Origin: Pseudomonas sp. PA27(2017)
GTDB lineage: Bacteria > Pseudomonadota > Gammaproteobacteria > Pseudomonadales > Pseudomonadaceae
Reading direction: 5' to 3'
Assembly (NCBI RefSeq): GCF_001945445.1
Contig: NZ_MSXW01000003.1
Location: 1 to 64,000 of the forward strand
Length of the DNA: 64,000 nt
In this document: positions 9,289 to 19,289 of the stretch, piece by piece
Layout of the letters: each line of letters starts with the position of its first letter
Position numbering within the stretch: the first letter of the stretch is position 1
The notes under the pieces: model-generated
What the model was told of the DNA's origin: nothing
The model's database searches: none
Seen by the model: the letters and a program-made list of their open reading frames with translations, nothing else
Made by a program: the position numbers and the translations under genes

Positions 9289-9681
9289 CTATTTCGGCCG
9301 CCAGGCGCAATAGCCGGGGCGCGGGCCAATCTTGGGGTGATTGCGGCAGGTGTCCGGGCGCCGGTCGTAGATGGTGCACAGCCGGGTCTTGCGATCCAGG
9401 TAGTAGCAATCGTTGTTGCTCATGCGCGTCAGGGTGAAGATCCCGGACTTCTGATTGAAGCGCTCGACCAACCCGTCCTTCTGCAGGCGTTTGGCGATGT
9501 TGCGAGGCGGTTCGCCGCGCTCGAACTCGTCGACCACGCCGATGCGGATCAGGTCATTGAGGCGCACCTCGACCGGCAACTGACAGCAGCTGGAAATGCA
9601 GCTATGGCACATGTCGGCGTTATAGCGCGCCCAGGTATCGAGGCGGTCTATTTCCGCGGCGGCGATCAGGTTGCTTTTCAT
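9289..9681 (-). CDS. YkgJ-family cysteine-cluster protein
   Basis: A 130-residue cytoplasmic protein with the YkgJ pattern: an N-terminal CHSCISSCC cluster (about 25-33) and a C-terminal set 'CYYLDRKTRLC', 'DTCRNHP' and 'YCAW'. Members are presumed zinc or Fe-S binding; no reaction is established. No Shine-Dalgarno is visible before ATG 9681. The gene is 95 bp from the hydrolase pair on the same strand and may be transcribed with it. Confidence 0.85.
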   Translation of the reverse strand: MKSNLIAAAEIDRLDTWARYNADMCHSCISSCCQLPVEVRLNDLIRIGVVDEFERGEPPRNIAKRLQKDGLVERFNQKSGIFTLTRMSNNDCYYLDRKTRLCTIYDRRPDTCRNHPKIGPRPGYCAWRPK

Positions 9682-10033
9682 CTTGGAGGGTTTCGCGTGG
9701 TTGGCGGCGCGCGATCATAGCGATGTTGCGGAAATTGTGAACAGCTATCCGCCGGCTGGCGCTCACCTACACCTGCCACAGTCATGAATGAGCAATAAAA
9801 ACCTGCTGAAAATGTGATGAATTGCAGTATCGTATCGGCGAAAATTCTTGCCTTACCTGTGCGCATCCTTCTTGGACTCGCGGCGCGGGTTGACTCTAGG
9901 CTGCCAGGTGCCCGCTCCTGGCCTTCTTTCCTGAGCCTGTTGCAATGGATGCGTCCGCCTTGCTTGCCTCCCTCTCGCGTTGCGCTGCACCGCGTCTGGC
10001 CTGTTCTCGCTTCCAGGCGGGCAGGGTGGCAGC
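9682..10033. other. 352-bp gene-free interval
   Basis: This separates the cysteine-cluster gene from the diguanylate cyclase (divergent). The stretch 9785-9855 is comparatively AT-rich and is the likely promoter zone, but I could not name a convincing -35/-10 pair. No repeat, hairpin with a U tract or small gene was recognised. Confidence 0.5.
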
Positions 10034-11722
10034 ATGAATTCGTGCCTGGTCAACGCCTGGCGCCTGGATTTCGCGGTACTGCTTACCGTGGTGGTCTGCG
10101 TGGGCGGCGTGCTGCTGGCTCGCTGGGTGATCAACCAGCGCGATTTCCCAGGGCGCGACACCTTCATCCTGATGCACCTGGCGAGCATGTGGTGGATGGC
10201 CATGGCCGGCCTGGAAGTCGCCTCCGTGGCGCCCGAGTGCAAGATGCTCTGGGCCACCATGTCGTGGCCGGGCATCATCAGCGTGCCGACGTTCTGGGCG
10301 GTGTTTCTCTGGCAATACGTCAGCAGCGTACGCAAGCCGCTGAGCCGCCGTTCGATGCTGGGCATGATCCTCATGCCGCTGCTGATCTGGCTGGTGGTGC
10401 TGAGCAATCCCTGGCACGGCCTGTTCTACGGCGCCGCCACGGGGCCGGTGTCTGACGAGCCGGGGGCACCGATTCGCTACGACCACGGCCCGCTGTTCTA
10501 CGCCACGGCGGTGTACGTCTATCTTTTCATGAGCTTCAGCCTGGGCGTGGTGCTGCGCGCAGCCTTGATTAGCCATGGCGTGCACCGGCGTCATTATCTG
10601 GCGTTCGTACTGGTCACGGCAGTGCCCTGGTCGGCCAACATCGCCTATGTCGGTTTTGGTTTCGTGGTATTTGGCGTCGACCCGACGCCGTTCAGTTTCG
10701 TCTTCACCTTGGCGGCCTTTTCCTGGCTGATCCTCGGCGTGCGGCTTTTCGACATGGTGCCCGTCGCCCGCCACCTGCTGCTCGAAGCGCTGCCCGATCC
10801 GGTGATGGTGGTCGACACCCAGTGGCGGGTGATCGAGGCCAACCAGGCGGCCCTCAAGCTCGGCGGGCTCGATCCCGATTGGCAGGGGCGCAGGCTGCAG
10901 GACTGGCCGGGCTTCGGCAGCGCCCTGCAGGCGCAACTGGTCGAGCAGGGCGAGCTGCGTGAGCCGTTGTTGATCCAGAGCGACGCCCACCACTACTTCG
11001 AAGTGCGCATGCGCCCCATCGAGCGGCTGACTCGCCACGGCATCCTGGTGCTGGGCCAGTTGCTCTACCTGCGCGACGTCACCCAGCGGCAGATCGCCAA
11101 ACTCAAGCTCGCCGACGCGCTGGCGTTGAGCGAGGAGCGCCTGCGCACCATCACCAGCCTGCACGAGCAACTGCGCGAACAGGCGCTCTGCGACCCGCTG
11201 ACCGGGCTGTACAACCGCCGCTACCTGGACGAACTGTTCGGTCGCGAACTGGCACGTTCGCGGCGCGAGAAGTCGCCGCTGGCGCTGGCGCTGATCGACC
11301 TCGATCACTTCAAACGGCTCAACGACGAGTACGGGCACCTGGATGGCGACGACGTACTCAAGAGCGTGGCCCAGTATCTGCTGGTGAACTTGCGCAGTTC
11401 CGATACGGTCTTTCGTATCGGCGGCGAAGAGTTCCTGCTCATTCTCCCCGGTGCCGATGCCCGCGAAGCGATCAAACGCCTCGAGGCCATCTGCCAGGGG
11501 CTGGCGCAAAAACCGATCGAAACCCGCAGTGGCGTGCGCCACGTGACCCTCTCGGCTGGCCTTTCGCTGTGGCCCGAGCAGGGCAAGGCGCTCGACGAGC
11601 TGCTGCAGGCTGCCGATGCCGCTTTGTACGAAGCCAAACGTCGCGGACGTAACCGTGTGTGCAGCTTGCTGCCGCGCGTTGACACCACGGCGGCTGAGGC
11701 ACCCGTTCCTGGAAAGGGTTAA
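10034..11722 (+). CDS. Membrane diguanylate cyclase with 7TM sensor, PAS and GGDEF domains
   Basis: A 562-residue protein predicted to make c-di-GMP from two GTP. The N-terminal 220 residues form about seven hydrophobic helices of the histidine-kinase 7TM (HisKA_7TM) sensor type. A PAS-like segment follows ('[20 protein letters not shown]', about 255-275), then a short coiled linker and a C-terminal GGDEF domain. The active-site signature is intact as GGEEF, and an RxxD inhibitory site (RSSD) lies five residues before it, so product inhibition is expected. The start at 10034 replaces an 18-codon longer frame because the hydrophobic sensor begins there. The signal sensed is unknown. Confidence 0.88.
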   Translation: MNSCLVNAWRLDFAVLLTVVVCVGGVLLARWVINQRDFPGRDTFILMHLASMWWMAMAGLEVASVAPECKMLWATMSWPGIISVPTFWAVFLWQYVSSVRKPLSRRSMLGMILMPLLIWLVVLSNPWHGLFYGAATGPVSDEPGAPIRYDHGPLFYATAVYVYLFMSFSLGVVLRAALISHGVHRRHYLAFVLVTAVPWSANIAYVGFGFVVFGVDPTPFSFVFTLAAFSWLILGVRLFDMVPVARHLLLEALPDPVMVVDTQWRVIEANQAALKLGGLDPDWQGRRLQDWPGFGSALQAQLVEQGELREPLLIQSDAHHYFEVRMRPIERLTRHGILVLGQLLYLRDVTQRQIAKLKLADALALSEERLRTITSLHEQLREQALCDPLTGLYNRRYLDELFGRELARSRREKSPLALALIDLDHFKRLNDEYGHLDGDDVLKSVAQYLLVNLRSSDTVFRIGGEEFLLILPGADAREAIKRLEAICQGLAQKPIETRSGVRHVTLSAGLSLWPEQGKALDELLQAADAALYEAKRRGRNRVCSLLPRVDTTAAEAPVPGKG

Positions 11723-11757
11723 ACTCCTTTCGATTACCTTCCTTCCCGGAGTCCTTC

Positions 11758-12768
11758 ATGTCCCGCGTTACCCTGAGTCGTTACCTCATCGAGCAGACCC
11801 GTAGTCAAAACACCCCGGCCGATCTGCGCTTCCTGATCGAAGTGGTGGCGCGTGCATGCAAGGAAATCAGCCATGCCGTTTCCAAGGGCGCCCTGGGCGG
11901 CGTGCTCGGCAGCATGGGCACCGAGAACGTGCAGGGTGAAGTGCAGAAGAAGCTCGACGTGATCTCCAACGACATCCTGCTCGAAGCCAACGAATGGGGC
12001 GGTCACCTGGCCGGCATGGCCTCCGAGGAAATGGACAACGCCTACCAGATCCCCGGCAAGTACCCCAAGGGTGCCTACCTGCTGGTATTCGACCCGCTGG
12101 ACGGCTCCTCGAACATCGACGTCAACGTCTCGGTGGGCACCATCTTCTCGGTGCTGCGCTGCCCCAGCGAATACCTGAGCCAGAACGAAAGCCTCAACGA
12201 GAAGGCCTTCCAGCAGCCGGGCACCCAGCAGGTCGCCGCCGGTTACGCCATCTACGGCCCGCAGACCATGTTGATCCTGACCCTGGGCAACGGCGTCAAG
12301 GGTTTCACCCTGGACCGCGAACTGGGCAGCTTCGTACTCACCCACGACAACATCAGCGTGCCGGAAAGCACTGCCGAATTCGCCATCAACATGTCCAACC
12401 AGCGCCACTGGGAAGCCCCGGTCAAACGCTACGTGGACGAGCTGCTGGCCGGCAAGGAAGGCCCGCTGGGCAAGAACTACAACATGCGCTGGATCGCCTC
12501 GATGGTTGCCGACGTGCACCGCATCCTGACTCGCGGCGGCCTTTTCATGTACCCGCGTGACAGCCGCGAGCCGGACAAGGCCGGCAAGCTGCGCCTGATG
12601 TACGAAGCCAACCCGATGTCGTTCATCATCGAGCAGGCCGGTGGCGCCGCCACCGATGGGGTGCAGCGCATCCTCGACATCCAGCCCGACTCCCTGCACC
12701 AGCGTGTCCCGGTCTTCCTGGGTTCCAAGGAAGAAGTCGAGCGCGTCACCGGCTACCACAAGGCCTGA
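11758..12768 (+). CDS. fbp: Class 1 fructose-1,6-bisphosphatase
   Basis: The 336-residue gluconeogenic phosphatase converts fructose 1,6-bisphosphate to fructose 6-phosphate in the cytoplasm. The class 1 signature '[19 protein letters not shown]' lies at about 115-133, with the Mg-binding Asp/Leu/Asp-Gly-Ser core. The C-terminal block '[16 protein letters not shown]' is also typical. GGAG precedes the ATG. The downstream DUF924 gene starts three bases after the stop, so the two are co-transcribed. Gluconeogenesis fits the organic-acid lifestyle suggested by glcB and the acyl-CoA dehydrogenases elsewhere in the window. Confidence 0.97.
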   Translation: MSRVTLSRYLIEQTRSQNTPADLRFLIEVVARACKEISHAVSKGALGGVLGSMGTENVQGEVQKKLDVISNDILLEANEWGGHLAGMASEEMDNAYQIPGKYPKGAYLLVFDPLDGSSNIDVNVSVGTIFSVLRCPSEYLSQNESLNEKAFQQPGTQQVAAGYAIYGPQTMLILTLGNGVKGFTLDRELGSFVLTHDNISVPESTAEFAINMSNQRHWEAPVKRYVDELLAGKEGPLGKNYNMRWIASMVADVHRILTRGGLFMYPRDSREPDKAGKLRLMYEANPMSFIIEQAGGAATDGVQRILDIQPDSLHQRVPVFLGSKEEVERVTGYHKA

Positions 12769-12771
12769 GCG

Positions 12772-13371
12772 ATGATGCCCTGGCAGCCGTTGCTCGACTG
12801 GTGGTTCGGCCCCGCGGGCGCGGCTGCGCAGAGCGCCGCCGAGAAGCACCAGCTGTGGTTCGGCAAGCGTGACGAGCAGGATGCCGAAGCGCGTGAGCGT
12901 TTCGGCGTGCTGGTCGAACAGGCGTTGGCTGGCGAGTTGCAGGGCTGGTCAGGCGACCCGCGTGGCTGGCTGGCCCATGTGCTGCTGCTCGACCAACTGC
13001 CTCGCATGATCCATCGCGACACGCCGCTGGCCTTCGCTGGCGATGCGCGAGCGCGCGAACTGGCCGAGGAAGGCATCACCCTGGGCTGGGATCGCGAGCT
13101 GTCGCCGCTGCAGCGGGTGTTCGTCTACCTGGTGCTGGAACACGCCGAGAACCCGCTTCAGCAGGCGCGCGCCGTGCAGCTGTTCGGTGAACTGGCCGAA
13201 GGCGCAGGCGATGCGGAACGCGAGCTGTTCGCTGGCTTTCTCGATTACGCTCGGCGCCATCAGCAGGTCATCCAGCGCTTCGGGCGTTTTCCCCATCGCA
13301 ACGAGATTCTCGGGCGCGTCAGCACCGCGGACGAGTTGCGCTTTCTCGAGGAACCGGGCTCGCGCTTCTGA
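12772..13371 (+). CDS. DUF924 family protein
   Basis: A 199-residue soluble, mostly helical protein with the DUF924 hallmarks: 'WWFG' near the N terminus, 'WLAHVLLLDQLPRMIHR' (about 65-81), 'LVLEHAEN' (about 122-129) and a C-terminal 'GRFPHRNEILGR'. TPR-like folds are known for the family, but the biochemical role is not. Two adjacent ATG codons (12772 and 12775) are possible starts. It is transcribed with fbp (3-bp gap). Confidence 0.88.
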   Translation: MMPWQPLLDWWFGPAGAAAQSAAEKHQLWFGKRDEQDAEARERFGVLVEQALAGELQGWSGDPRGWLAHVLLLDQLPRMIHRDTPLAFAGDARARELAEEGITLGWDRELSPLQRVFVYLVLEHAENPLQQARAVQLFGELAEGAGDAERELFAGFLDYARRHQQVIQRFGRFPHRNEILGRVSTADELRFLEEPGSRF

Positions 13372-13415
13372 CGTCGAACCGGCATCTGGCATCCATCGCA
13401 CTACGGAGATATCCC

Positions 13416-13670
13416 ATGCGCCTGCGCTCTCTCGCGCTGCTGGCAGCTTTTGTCGTTGTGGCCGCCTGCGGCAAGGTCAATCAGGAAAATTATGCCAAGC
13501 TCTATTCGGGCATGAGCAAGGCCGAGGTCGAGAACCTGCTCGGCACGGCCACGGAATGCTCGGGCGCGCTGGGCATGTCCAGCTGCACCTGGGGCGACCA
13601 GGTGAGTTTCATCAGCGTCCAGTACGCCGGTGACAAGGTAATCATGTTTTCTGCAAAAGGACTGAAGTGA
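13416..13670 (+). CDS. Small lipoprotein with BamE/SmpA-like fold (DUF3862-like)
   Basis: An 84-residue precursor with a signal peptide and a lipobox ending AAC at Cys18. The mature part 'YAKLYSGMSKAEVENLLG' followed by 'CSWG'-like and 'VQYAGDKVI' strands matches the small SmpA/OmlA-type fold in which a GMS(K)xEV helix precedes a beta sheet. The specific family call is tentative. Its stop overlaps the next start (shared A at 13670), indicating translational coupling to the lipocalin. Confidence 0.75.
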   Translation: MRLRSLALLAAFVVVAACGKVNQENYAKLYSGMSKAEVENLLGTATECSGALGMSSCTWGDQVSFISVQYAGDKVIMFSAKGLK

Positions 13671-14233
13671 TGAACAAACGTACCCTGGGTGTGATGGCGC
13701 TGGGCGCCTTGCTGCTGGTCGGCTGCGCCAACTCCGGCACTGGCGAGGCGCCGCCGAAGACCGTCGAGTCCGTCGACCTGCAGCGCTATCAGGGCACCTG
13801 GTACGAGGTGGCGCGCCTGCCGATGTTCTTCCAGCGCAATTGTGTGGAATCCGAGGCTCACTACGGCCTGCTGGATGACGGCAGCGTGTCGGTGACCAAC
13901 CGTTGCCGCGAAGCCGATGGCGAGTGGACCCAGGTCGAGGGCCGCGCCGTGCCCCAGGTCGAGGGCAAGACCGACAAACTGTGGGTAACCTTCGACAACT
14001 GGTTCAGCCGCCTGCTGCCCGGCGTGAGCAAGGGCGAGTACTGGGTGCTGGATCTGGATGACGACTACCAGACCGCCCTGGTCGGCCACCCGAACCGCAA
14101 ATACCTGTGGCTGCTGTCGCGCACGCCGACCATTTCCAACGAAGTGCGTGACGAGCTGCTGTCGGTGGCCCGCGCCCAGGGTTACGACACCAGCGAGCTG
14201 ATCTGGCGCGACGGCGCCAAGCCCGCCGAGTAA
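13670..14233 (+). CDS. blc: Outer-membrane lipocalin Blc
   Basis: A 187-residue lipoprotein with lipobox LLVGC (Cys at about 18) and the lipocalin signature 'YQGTWYEVARLP' (about 41-52, the GxW motif). The barrel strands include 'VSVTNRCR' and 'GEYWVLDLDDDYQTALVG' and end with 'YLWLLSRTP'. Bacterial Blc proteins bind lysophospholipids at the outer membrane. I chose the ATG at 13670 over a GTG one codon earlier. It forms an operon with the small lipoprotein upstream. Confidence 0.93.
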   Translation: MNKRTLGVMALGALLLVGCANSGTGEAPPKTVESVDLQRYQGTWYEVARLPMFFQRNCVESEAHYGLLDDGSVSVTNRCREADGEWTQVEGRAVPQVEGKTDKLWVTFDNWFSRLLPGVSKGEYWVLDLDDDYQTALVGHPNRKYLWLLSRTPTISNEVRDELLSVARAQGYDTSELIWRDGAKPAE

Positions 14234-14291
14234 GTCAGCCTTCGAGGGCGGATTCGGCCTGGCTGGATTCGCCCTCCGCCGTCGTTCGCTC

Positions 14292-14726
14292 TCACTGCCA
14301 TTCCAATCGCGCGAGTTTCCATTCTCCGTCGTCCTGCCACCATTCCAGTTTCACCGTGTAGTGCCGGGCACTATCGGGGATCAGCCCTTCGGCACCGGTC
14401 AATGCTACCTGTGCATCCGTGTAACCCTTGTCATGATAGGTCGTGTCCACGCGGCTGTTCTTGCTCAGGGCCAGCACCTTGACGGTGTTGTGGCGCAGAA
14501 ACAACAGGGTCATGGTGCGCTTGGCCCAGTCCCGGTCATTGCTTTGCTGGGCGCGGAATTCGCCGTGCAGCTGGTCGAGCACTGCCGTTGTCCTTTTCGC
14601 TTCGAGGTTGTCCTGTAGCTGCTGCACAGCGGCTTCCAGCCTGGCCTGCGGGTCGTCCTTGGCACCGCAGCCACTCAGTAGCAGGGCGAGCAGCAGCAGG
14701 GGTGTGGCAAATTTCCGTATCGGCAT
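14292..14726 (-). CDS. Hypothetical lipoprotein
   Basis: A 144-residue protein with signal peptide and lipobox LLLSGC (Cys19). The mature domain holds a helix rich in Gln/Leu followed by a mixed sheet ending 'VKLEWWQDDGEWKLARLEW', which resembles NTF2-like or DUF4440-type folds, although I could not assign a family. Start 14726 was chosen because AAGGAAA lies eight bases upstream; the alternative ATG at 14744 has no such site. It is convergent with blc and divergent from pip. Confidence 0.75.
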   Translation of the reverse strand: MPIRKFATPLLLLALLLSGCGAKDDPQARLEAAVQQLQDNLEAKRTTAVLDQLHGEFRAQQSNDRDWAKRTMTLLFLRHNTVKVLALSKNSRVDTTYHDKGYTDAQVALTGAEGLIPDSARHYTVKLEWWQDDGEWKLARLEWQ

Positions 14727-14826
14727 GCCGAATTTCCTTTTCATGGTTATGATGCCCGAACGAGCGCAGTAGCCCGCGACGCGCGAGCGGCACGAGCCTA
14801 TCTCAATTCTTCCGCAGGAGGGCACC

Positions 14827-15798
14827 ATGCAGACGCTGTATCCGGAGATCAAACCGTACGCCCGTCACGAGCTGGCGGTAGACGCCCCGCACGTTCTCTA
14901 TGTGGACGAGAGCGGCTCGGCGGATGGTCTGCCGGTGCTGTTCGTGCACGGCGGCCCTGGCGCCGGTTGCGATGCGGCGAGCCGCCGCTATTTCGACCCG
15001 AACCTGTACCGCATCGTCACCTTCGACCAGCGCGGCTGCGGCCGCTCCACGCCCCATGCCAGCCTGGAAAACAACACCACCTGGGATCTGGTCGCCGACA
15101 TGGAGCGCATCCGCGAGCAGTTGGGCATCGACAAGTGGGTGCTGTTCGGCGGCTCCTGGGGCTCGACCCTGTCGCTGGCCTACGCCCAGAAGCATCCGGA
15201 CCGCGTGCAGGCGCTGATCCTGCGCGGCATCTTTCTGTGCCGCCCGCAGGAGTTCAAATGGTTCTACCAGGAGGGTGCCAGCCGGCTGTTCCCCGATTAC
15301 TGGCAGGATTACCTCGCGCCCATTCCCGCCGAGGAGCAGGGCGACCTGATGCAGGCGTTCTACAAGCGCCTGACCGGCGCTGACCAGATCGCCCAGATGC
15401 ACGCCGCGAAGGCCTGGTCGTGCTGGGAAGGGCGCACCGCCACCCTGCGCCCCAACCCGCAGGTGGTCGAGCGTTTCGCCGAGAGCCTGCGCGCGCTGTC
15501 GATCGCCCGCATCGAGTGCCATTACTTCGTCAACGATGCCTTCCTCGAGCCCAATCAACTGCTGCGCGACATGCCCAAGATCGCCCACCTGCCAGGCATC
15601 ATCGTGCACGGTCGCTACGATGCCATCTGCCCGCTGGACAACGCCTGGGCGCTGCACCAGGCCTGGCCCAACAGCGAGCTGCAGATCATCCGCGAGGCCG
15701 GCCATTCGGCCGCCGAGCCAGGTATCGCCGATGCGCTGGTGCGCGCCGCCGACGAGATCGCCCATCGCCTGCTCGACCTGGCGCCGGACGAAGCATGA
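14827..15798 (+). CDS. pip: Proline iminopeptidase
   Basis: A 323-residue alpha/beta hydrolase that releases N-terminal proline from peptides in the cytoplasm. HGGPG (41-45) forms the oxyanion hole, DQRGCGRS (67-74) is the family block, and GGSWGS (108-113) contains nucleophile Ser110; the Asp and His fall in 'HGRYDAICP' and 'EAGHSA'. AGGAGG precedes the ATG. The stop overlaps the dtd start by four bases (ATGA), so the two are translationally coupled, as in other Pseudomonas. Confidence 0.95.
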   Translation: MQTLYPEIKPYARHELAVDAPHVLYVDESGSADGLPVLFVHGGPGAGCDAASRRYFDPNLYRIVTFDQRGCGRSTPHASLENNTTWDLVADMERIREQLGIDKWVLFGGSWGSTLSLAYAQKHPDRVQALILRGIFLCRPQEFKWFYQEGASRLFPDYWQDYLAPIPAEEQGDLMQAFYKRLTGADQIAQMHAAKAWSCWEGRTATLRPNPQVVERFAESLRALSIARIECHYFVNDAFLEPNQLLRDMPKIAHLPGIIVHGRYDAICPLDNAWALHQAWPNSELQIIREAGHSAAEPGIADALVRAADEIAHRLLDLAPDEA

Positions 15799-16232
15799 AG
15801 GCACTGCTGCAACGCGTTTCCAGCGCCCGTGTGGATATCGCCGGCGAGAGCGTGGGCGCCATCGAGCAGGGCCTGCTGGTGTTGGTTGGCGTCGAGCCGC
15901 AGGACAACGAGGCCAGCTGCGCCAAGTTGCTGCACAAGCTGCTCAATTACCGGGTGTTCAGCGACGCGGCCGGCAAGATGAACCTGTCACTCAAGGACAT
16001 CGGCGGCGGCCTGTTGCTGGTTTCCCAGTTCACCCTTGCCGCCGATACCCGCAGCGGCCTGCGCCCCGGCTTCTCCACTGCCGCGCCGCCCGCCTTGGGC
16101 GAAGCGCTGTTCGACCACCTGCTCGAACAGGCACGTGCGCAACACCCGCAGGTCGCCAGCGGGCGCTTCGGTGCCGACATGCAGGTACAGCTTGTCAACG
16201 ACGGGCCTGTGACCTTTTTGCTGGAAACCTGA
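15795..16232 (+). CDS. dtd: D-aminoacyl-tRNA deacylase
   Basis: The 145-residue enzyme hydrolyses D-amino acids (and glycine mischarged on tRNA-Ala) from tRNA, acting as a homodimer. Signature motifs are '[18 protein letters not shown]' (about 76-93) and the C-terminal Gly-cisPro motif in 'NDGPVTF' (about 136-142). The true start is ATG 15795, which overlaps the pip stop; the longer open frame upstream is pip read out of frame. Confidence 0.96.
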   Translation: MKALLQRVSSARVDIAGESVGAIEQGLLVLVGVEPQDNEASCAKLLHKLLNYRVFSDAAGKMNLSLKDIGGGLLLVSQFTLAADTRSGLRPGFSTAAPPALGEALFDHLLEQARAQHPQVASGRFGADMQVQLVNDGPVTFLLET

Positions 16233-16436
16233 TCGAGGCCGCTCACTGGCCTGCTTCTTGCCTTCCCGCAGACGGCTCTACGCTACTGTTTGTCGCTGAT
16301 CCGGCGCGTATCTCTCGCCATCGGCGGCGATCACGGTTAGCATGCCGCGCCGCCTTATCGAAGGGCCAGCCACTTGCACCGTGCCGGTGCACGAGCCTGA
16401 GCCGGCCCCATAATCGTTTGCCTTTCAGGAGCAAGA

Positions 16437-17228
16437 ATGAAAAAGCTTGTCGCCTCACTGCTGTTATCCGTCTGCGCCTTCACGGGCATCGCCCAAGCTG
16501 GCGTCATCGACGACGCGGTCAAGCGCGGTACCCTGCGCGTGGGCATGGACCCGACCTACATGCCCTTCGAGATGACCAACAAGCGCGGTGAGATCATCGG
16601 CTTCGAAGTCGACCTGCTCAAGGCCATGACCAAGGCCATGGGCGTCAAGCTGGAGCTGGTTTCCACGTCCTACGACGGCATCATCCCGGCCCTGCTGACC
16701 GACAAGTTCGACATGATCGGCTCGGGCATGACCCTGACCCAGGAGCGCAATCTGCGCATCAATTTCTCCGAGCCCTTCATCGTGGTCGGCCAGACCCTGC
16801 TGATCCGCAAGGAACTGGCTGACAAGGTCAAGAGCTACAAGGACCTGAACAGCGCCGACTACCGCATCACCTCGAAGATCGGCACCACCGGCGAGATGGT
16901 CGCCAAGAAGCTGATCGCCCAGGCCAAGTACAGCGGCTTCGACAACGAGCAGGAAGCGGTGATGGACGTGGTCAACGGCAAGGCCGATGCCTTCATCTAC
17001 GACGCACCGTACAACGTCGTGGCGGTGAACAAGGCCGGTGCCGGCAAGCTGGTGTTCCTCGATGAGCCGTTCACCTTCGAGCCCCTGGCCTTCGGCCTGA
17101 AGAAGGGCGATTACGACAGCATCAACTGGATCAACAACTGGCTGCACCAGATCCGCGAAGACGGCACCTACGATCGTATTCATGCCAAGTGGTTCAAGAG
17201 CACTAACTGGCTGAAAGAGATGGAATAA
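16437..17228 (+). CDS. Polar amino-acid ABC transporter, periplasmic binding protein
   Basis: A 263-residue family 3 solute-binding protein with signal peptide cleaved after IAQA (residue 21). The mature protein opens with 'GTLRVGMDPTYMPFEM' and contains 'GFEVDLLKAM', 'YDGIIPALLTDKFDMI' and 'FSEPF', the usual ligand-pocket blocks. The exact amino acid is not readable from sequence. CAGGAG precedes the ATG. Permease and ATPase genes follow; a stem-loop at 17260-17283 between the first two genes probably raises binding-protein yield relative to the membrane parts. Confidence 0.93.
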   Translation: MKKLVASLLLSVCAFTGIAQAGVIDDAVKRGTLRVGMDPTYMPFEMTNKRGEIIGFEVDLLKAMTKAMGVKLELVSTSYDGIIPALLTDKFDMIGSGMTLTQERNLRINFSEPFIVVGQTLLIRKELADKVKSYKDLNSADYRITSKIGTTGEMVAKKLIAQAKYSGFDNEQEAVMDVVNGKADAFIYDAPYNVVAVNKAGAGKLVFLDEPFTFEPLAFGLKKGDYDSINWINNWLHQIREDGTYDRIHAKWFKSTNWLKEME

Positions 17229-17259
17229 GCGCGCTAGCGCTTCATCTCCGCTACACCCG

Positions 17260-17283
17260 GCGCGCGGCTAGTCCGCGCGCTTT
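17260..17283 (+). terminator. Stem-loop in the importer operon (weak terminator or RNA-stabilising hairpin)
   Basis: GCGCGCGG (17260-17267) pairs with CCGCGCGC (17273-17280), loop CTAGT, followed by only three T. The short T run argues for partial termination or 3' protection of the binding-protein mRNA. Confidence 0.55.
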
Positions 17284-17315
17284 CATGTTGGCAACTCAAC
17301 GGGTAGACACTCACC

Positions 17316-18278
17316 GTGGCTAAACAGAAGAAAGCCCAGTGGCCCTGGCACCTGCTGACCGGGCTGATCCTGGTCCTGGGTATCCTGGCGATCTGGTATT
17401 CCACCTCGCTGATCTCCTACGAATGGCGCTGGAATCGCGTTCCCCAGTACTTCGCCTACCACGCCGAAGAGGCGCAGCGCGCGGCCGACTATGGCAGCGT
17501 CGAGAGCATCAGCCGCGAGGGTAGCGACGCCCTGGTCACGCTGCTCGGCGAAGGCGGCGAACAGCAGCAGCTCACTGTGGCCGGCGACAGCCTGCAACTG
17601 AGCGAAGGCGACGACGTCGCCGAGGGCGATGTCATTGGCGTCAACCGCCATTGGGCCGCCGGGCCGCTGCTCTGGGGGCTCTGGACCACCCTGTGGATTT
17701 CCGTGGCGGCGGGCGTGTTCGGCTTGCTGATCGGCCTGGTCACCGGCCTGTGCCGGCTCTCGGCCAACCCGACGCTGCGCCACCTGTCGACGATTTACGT
17801 CGAACTGGTGCGCGGCACGCCGCTGCTGGTGCAGATCTTCATCTTCTATTTCTTCATTGGCACGGTGCTCGATCTATCCCGCGAGTTCGCCGGCGTGGCG
17901 GCGCTGGCGTTGTTCACCGGCGCCTATGTCGGCGAGATCGTGCGCGCCGGTGTGCAGTCCATCGTTCGTGGCCAGGATGAAGCGGCCCGTTCACTGGGGC
18001 TGAGCGCCGCGCAGTCGATGCGCCATGTGATCCTGCCGCAAGCGTTCAAGCGTGTGCTGCCGCCATTGGCCGGGCAGTTCATCAGCCTGGTCAAGGACAC
18101 CTCGCTGGTCTCGGTGATCGCCATTACCGAGCTGACCAAGAGCGGCCGCGAAGCCATCACCACCTCGTTCTCCACGTTCGAGATCTGGTTCTGCGTCGCG
18201 GCCCTTTATCTGGTGATCAACCTGCCGCTGTCGCAGATCGCCAACCGCCTGGAACGGAGGCTCGCGCAAAGTGATTGA
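17316..18278 (+). CDS. Polar amino-acid ABC transporter, permease
   Basis: A 320-residue inner-membrane protein. One N-terminal helix (about 11-30) is followed by an unusual extra soluble segment of about 80 residues (about 35-110, acidic, containing 'GEGGEQQQL') before the standard HisM-type permease domain with about five helices. The ATPase-contact EAA loop '[21 protein letters not shown]' is at about 222-242. The start is GTG 17316. The end overlaps the ATPase gene by eight bases. Confidence 0.92.
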   Translation: MAKQKKAQWPWHLLTGLILVLGILAIWYSTSLISYEWRWNRVPQYFAYHAEEAQRAADYGSVESISREGSDALVTLLGEGGEQQQLTVAGDSLQLSEGDDVAEGDVIGVNRHWAAGPLLWGLWTTLWISVAAGVFGLLIGLVTGLCRLSANPTLRHLSTIYVELVRGTPLLVQIFIFYFFIGTVLDLSREFAGVAALALFTGAYVGEIVRAGVQSIVRGQDEAARSLGLSAAQSMRHVILPQAFKRVLPPLAGQFISLVKDTSLVSVIAITELTKSGREAITTSFSTFEIWFCVAALYLVINLPLSQIANRLERRLAQSD

Positions 18279-19005
18279 AGTCCGTGATCTGATCAAGGTG
18301 TTCGACGCCCGCGGCCAGCAGGTGCGCGCCGTCGATGGCGTGACCACCCAGGTGGCACGCGGCGAGGTGCTGGTGGTGATCGGCCCGTCCGGCTCCGGCA
18401 AGTCGACCTTCCTGCGCTGCCTCAATGGCCTGGAAGAACTGGACGAAGGCTCGGTGAGCATCGATGGCCTCGATCTCGCCAACCCGAAGACCGACATCAA
18501 TGCCTACCGTCGTGAAGTCGGCATGGTGTTCCAGCACTTCAACCTGTTCCCGCACATGACCGTGCTGGAGAATCTGTGCCTGGCGCAGAAGGTCGTGCGC
18601 AAGCGCGGCAAGGCCGAGCGTGAAGCCAAGGCCCGGGCGCTCCTCGACAAGGTGGGCATCGGCCAGAAGGCCGGTGAGTTTCCGTCGCGCCTCTCTGGCG
18701 GCCAGCAGCAGCGCGTGGCCATAGCCCGCGCCCTGTGCATGGACCCCAAGGTGATGCTGTTCGACGAGCCTACCTCGGCCCTCGACCCGGAAATGGTCGG
18801 CGAAGTGCTTGACGTGATGAAGCAGCTGGCGCTCGAAGGCATGACCATGGTCTGCGTCACCCACGAGATGGGCTTCGCCCGCGAAGTGGCCGACCGCGTG
18901 CTGTTCTTCGATCACGGCAAGCTGCTGGAAGACGCGCCGCCTGCCGAGTTCTTCGCCCAGCCGAAGGATGCGCGTGCCCAGGCGTTCTTGCGGCAAGTGT
19001 TGTAG
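18271..19005 (+). CDS. Polar amino-acid ABC transporter, ATP-binding protein
   Basis: A 244-residue ATPase energising the importer. Walker [10 protein letters not shown] is at about 38-46, the Q-loop is in '[11 protein letters not shown]', the signature LSGGQQQR is at about 141-148, Walker B is '[14 protein letters not shown]', and the switch His is in 'VTHEMGF'. It starts with GTG inside the end of the permease gene, so translation is coupled. It is the last gene of the operon; a REP doublet follows within 50 bp. Confidence 0.95.
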   Translation: MIEVRDLIKVFDARGQQVRAVDGVTTQVARGEVLVVIGPSGSGKSTFLRCLNGLEELDEGSVSIDGLDLANPKTDINAYRREVGMVFQHFNLFPHMTVLENLCLAQKVVRKRGKAEREAKARALLDKVGIGQKAGEFPSRLSGGQQQRVAIARALCMDPKVMLFDEPTSALDPEMVGEVLDVMKQLALEGMTMVCVTHEMGFAREVADRVLFFDHGKLLEDAPPAEFFAQPKDARAQAFLRQVL

Positions 19006-19054
19006 CGAGAAGGGTTGAGTCGCTTCGAGGCAAAAGCGGCCGCTCAAACCAACC

Positions 19055-19148
19055 TGTGGGAGCCCCGACCTCGGGGCGAAACGATTGCAGCCTGACTGCC
19101 TATTTCGGCGGTGCCTGAGCGATTCGCCGCGAGGTCGCGACTCCCACA
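19055..19148. repeat. REP doublet (uninterrupted copy)
   Basis: It is bounded by TGTGGGAG and CTCCCACA and contains two internal GC-rich hairpins, GCCCCGACCTCGGGGC and TTCGCCGCGAGGTCGCGA. The same doublet occurs in opposite orientation at 63811-63902. The shared sequence continues past 19148 into 'GTGGATCGGGGAA', which locates an 88-bp insertion in the other copy. The rest of 19006-19289 holds no gene. Confidence 0.85.
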
Positions 19149-19289
19149 GTGGATCGGGGAATGTCCGCTAACGCCACAACGCGGCCCCTAAGGCGTCGCT
19201 TCGAGCGCGCATCGCTCCGGCAGTTTTCCAGAACCATTCACGCCTGCCCCAGTCCCAATGTTCTCAATTTCATACGAGGACGTTAAGGC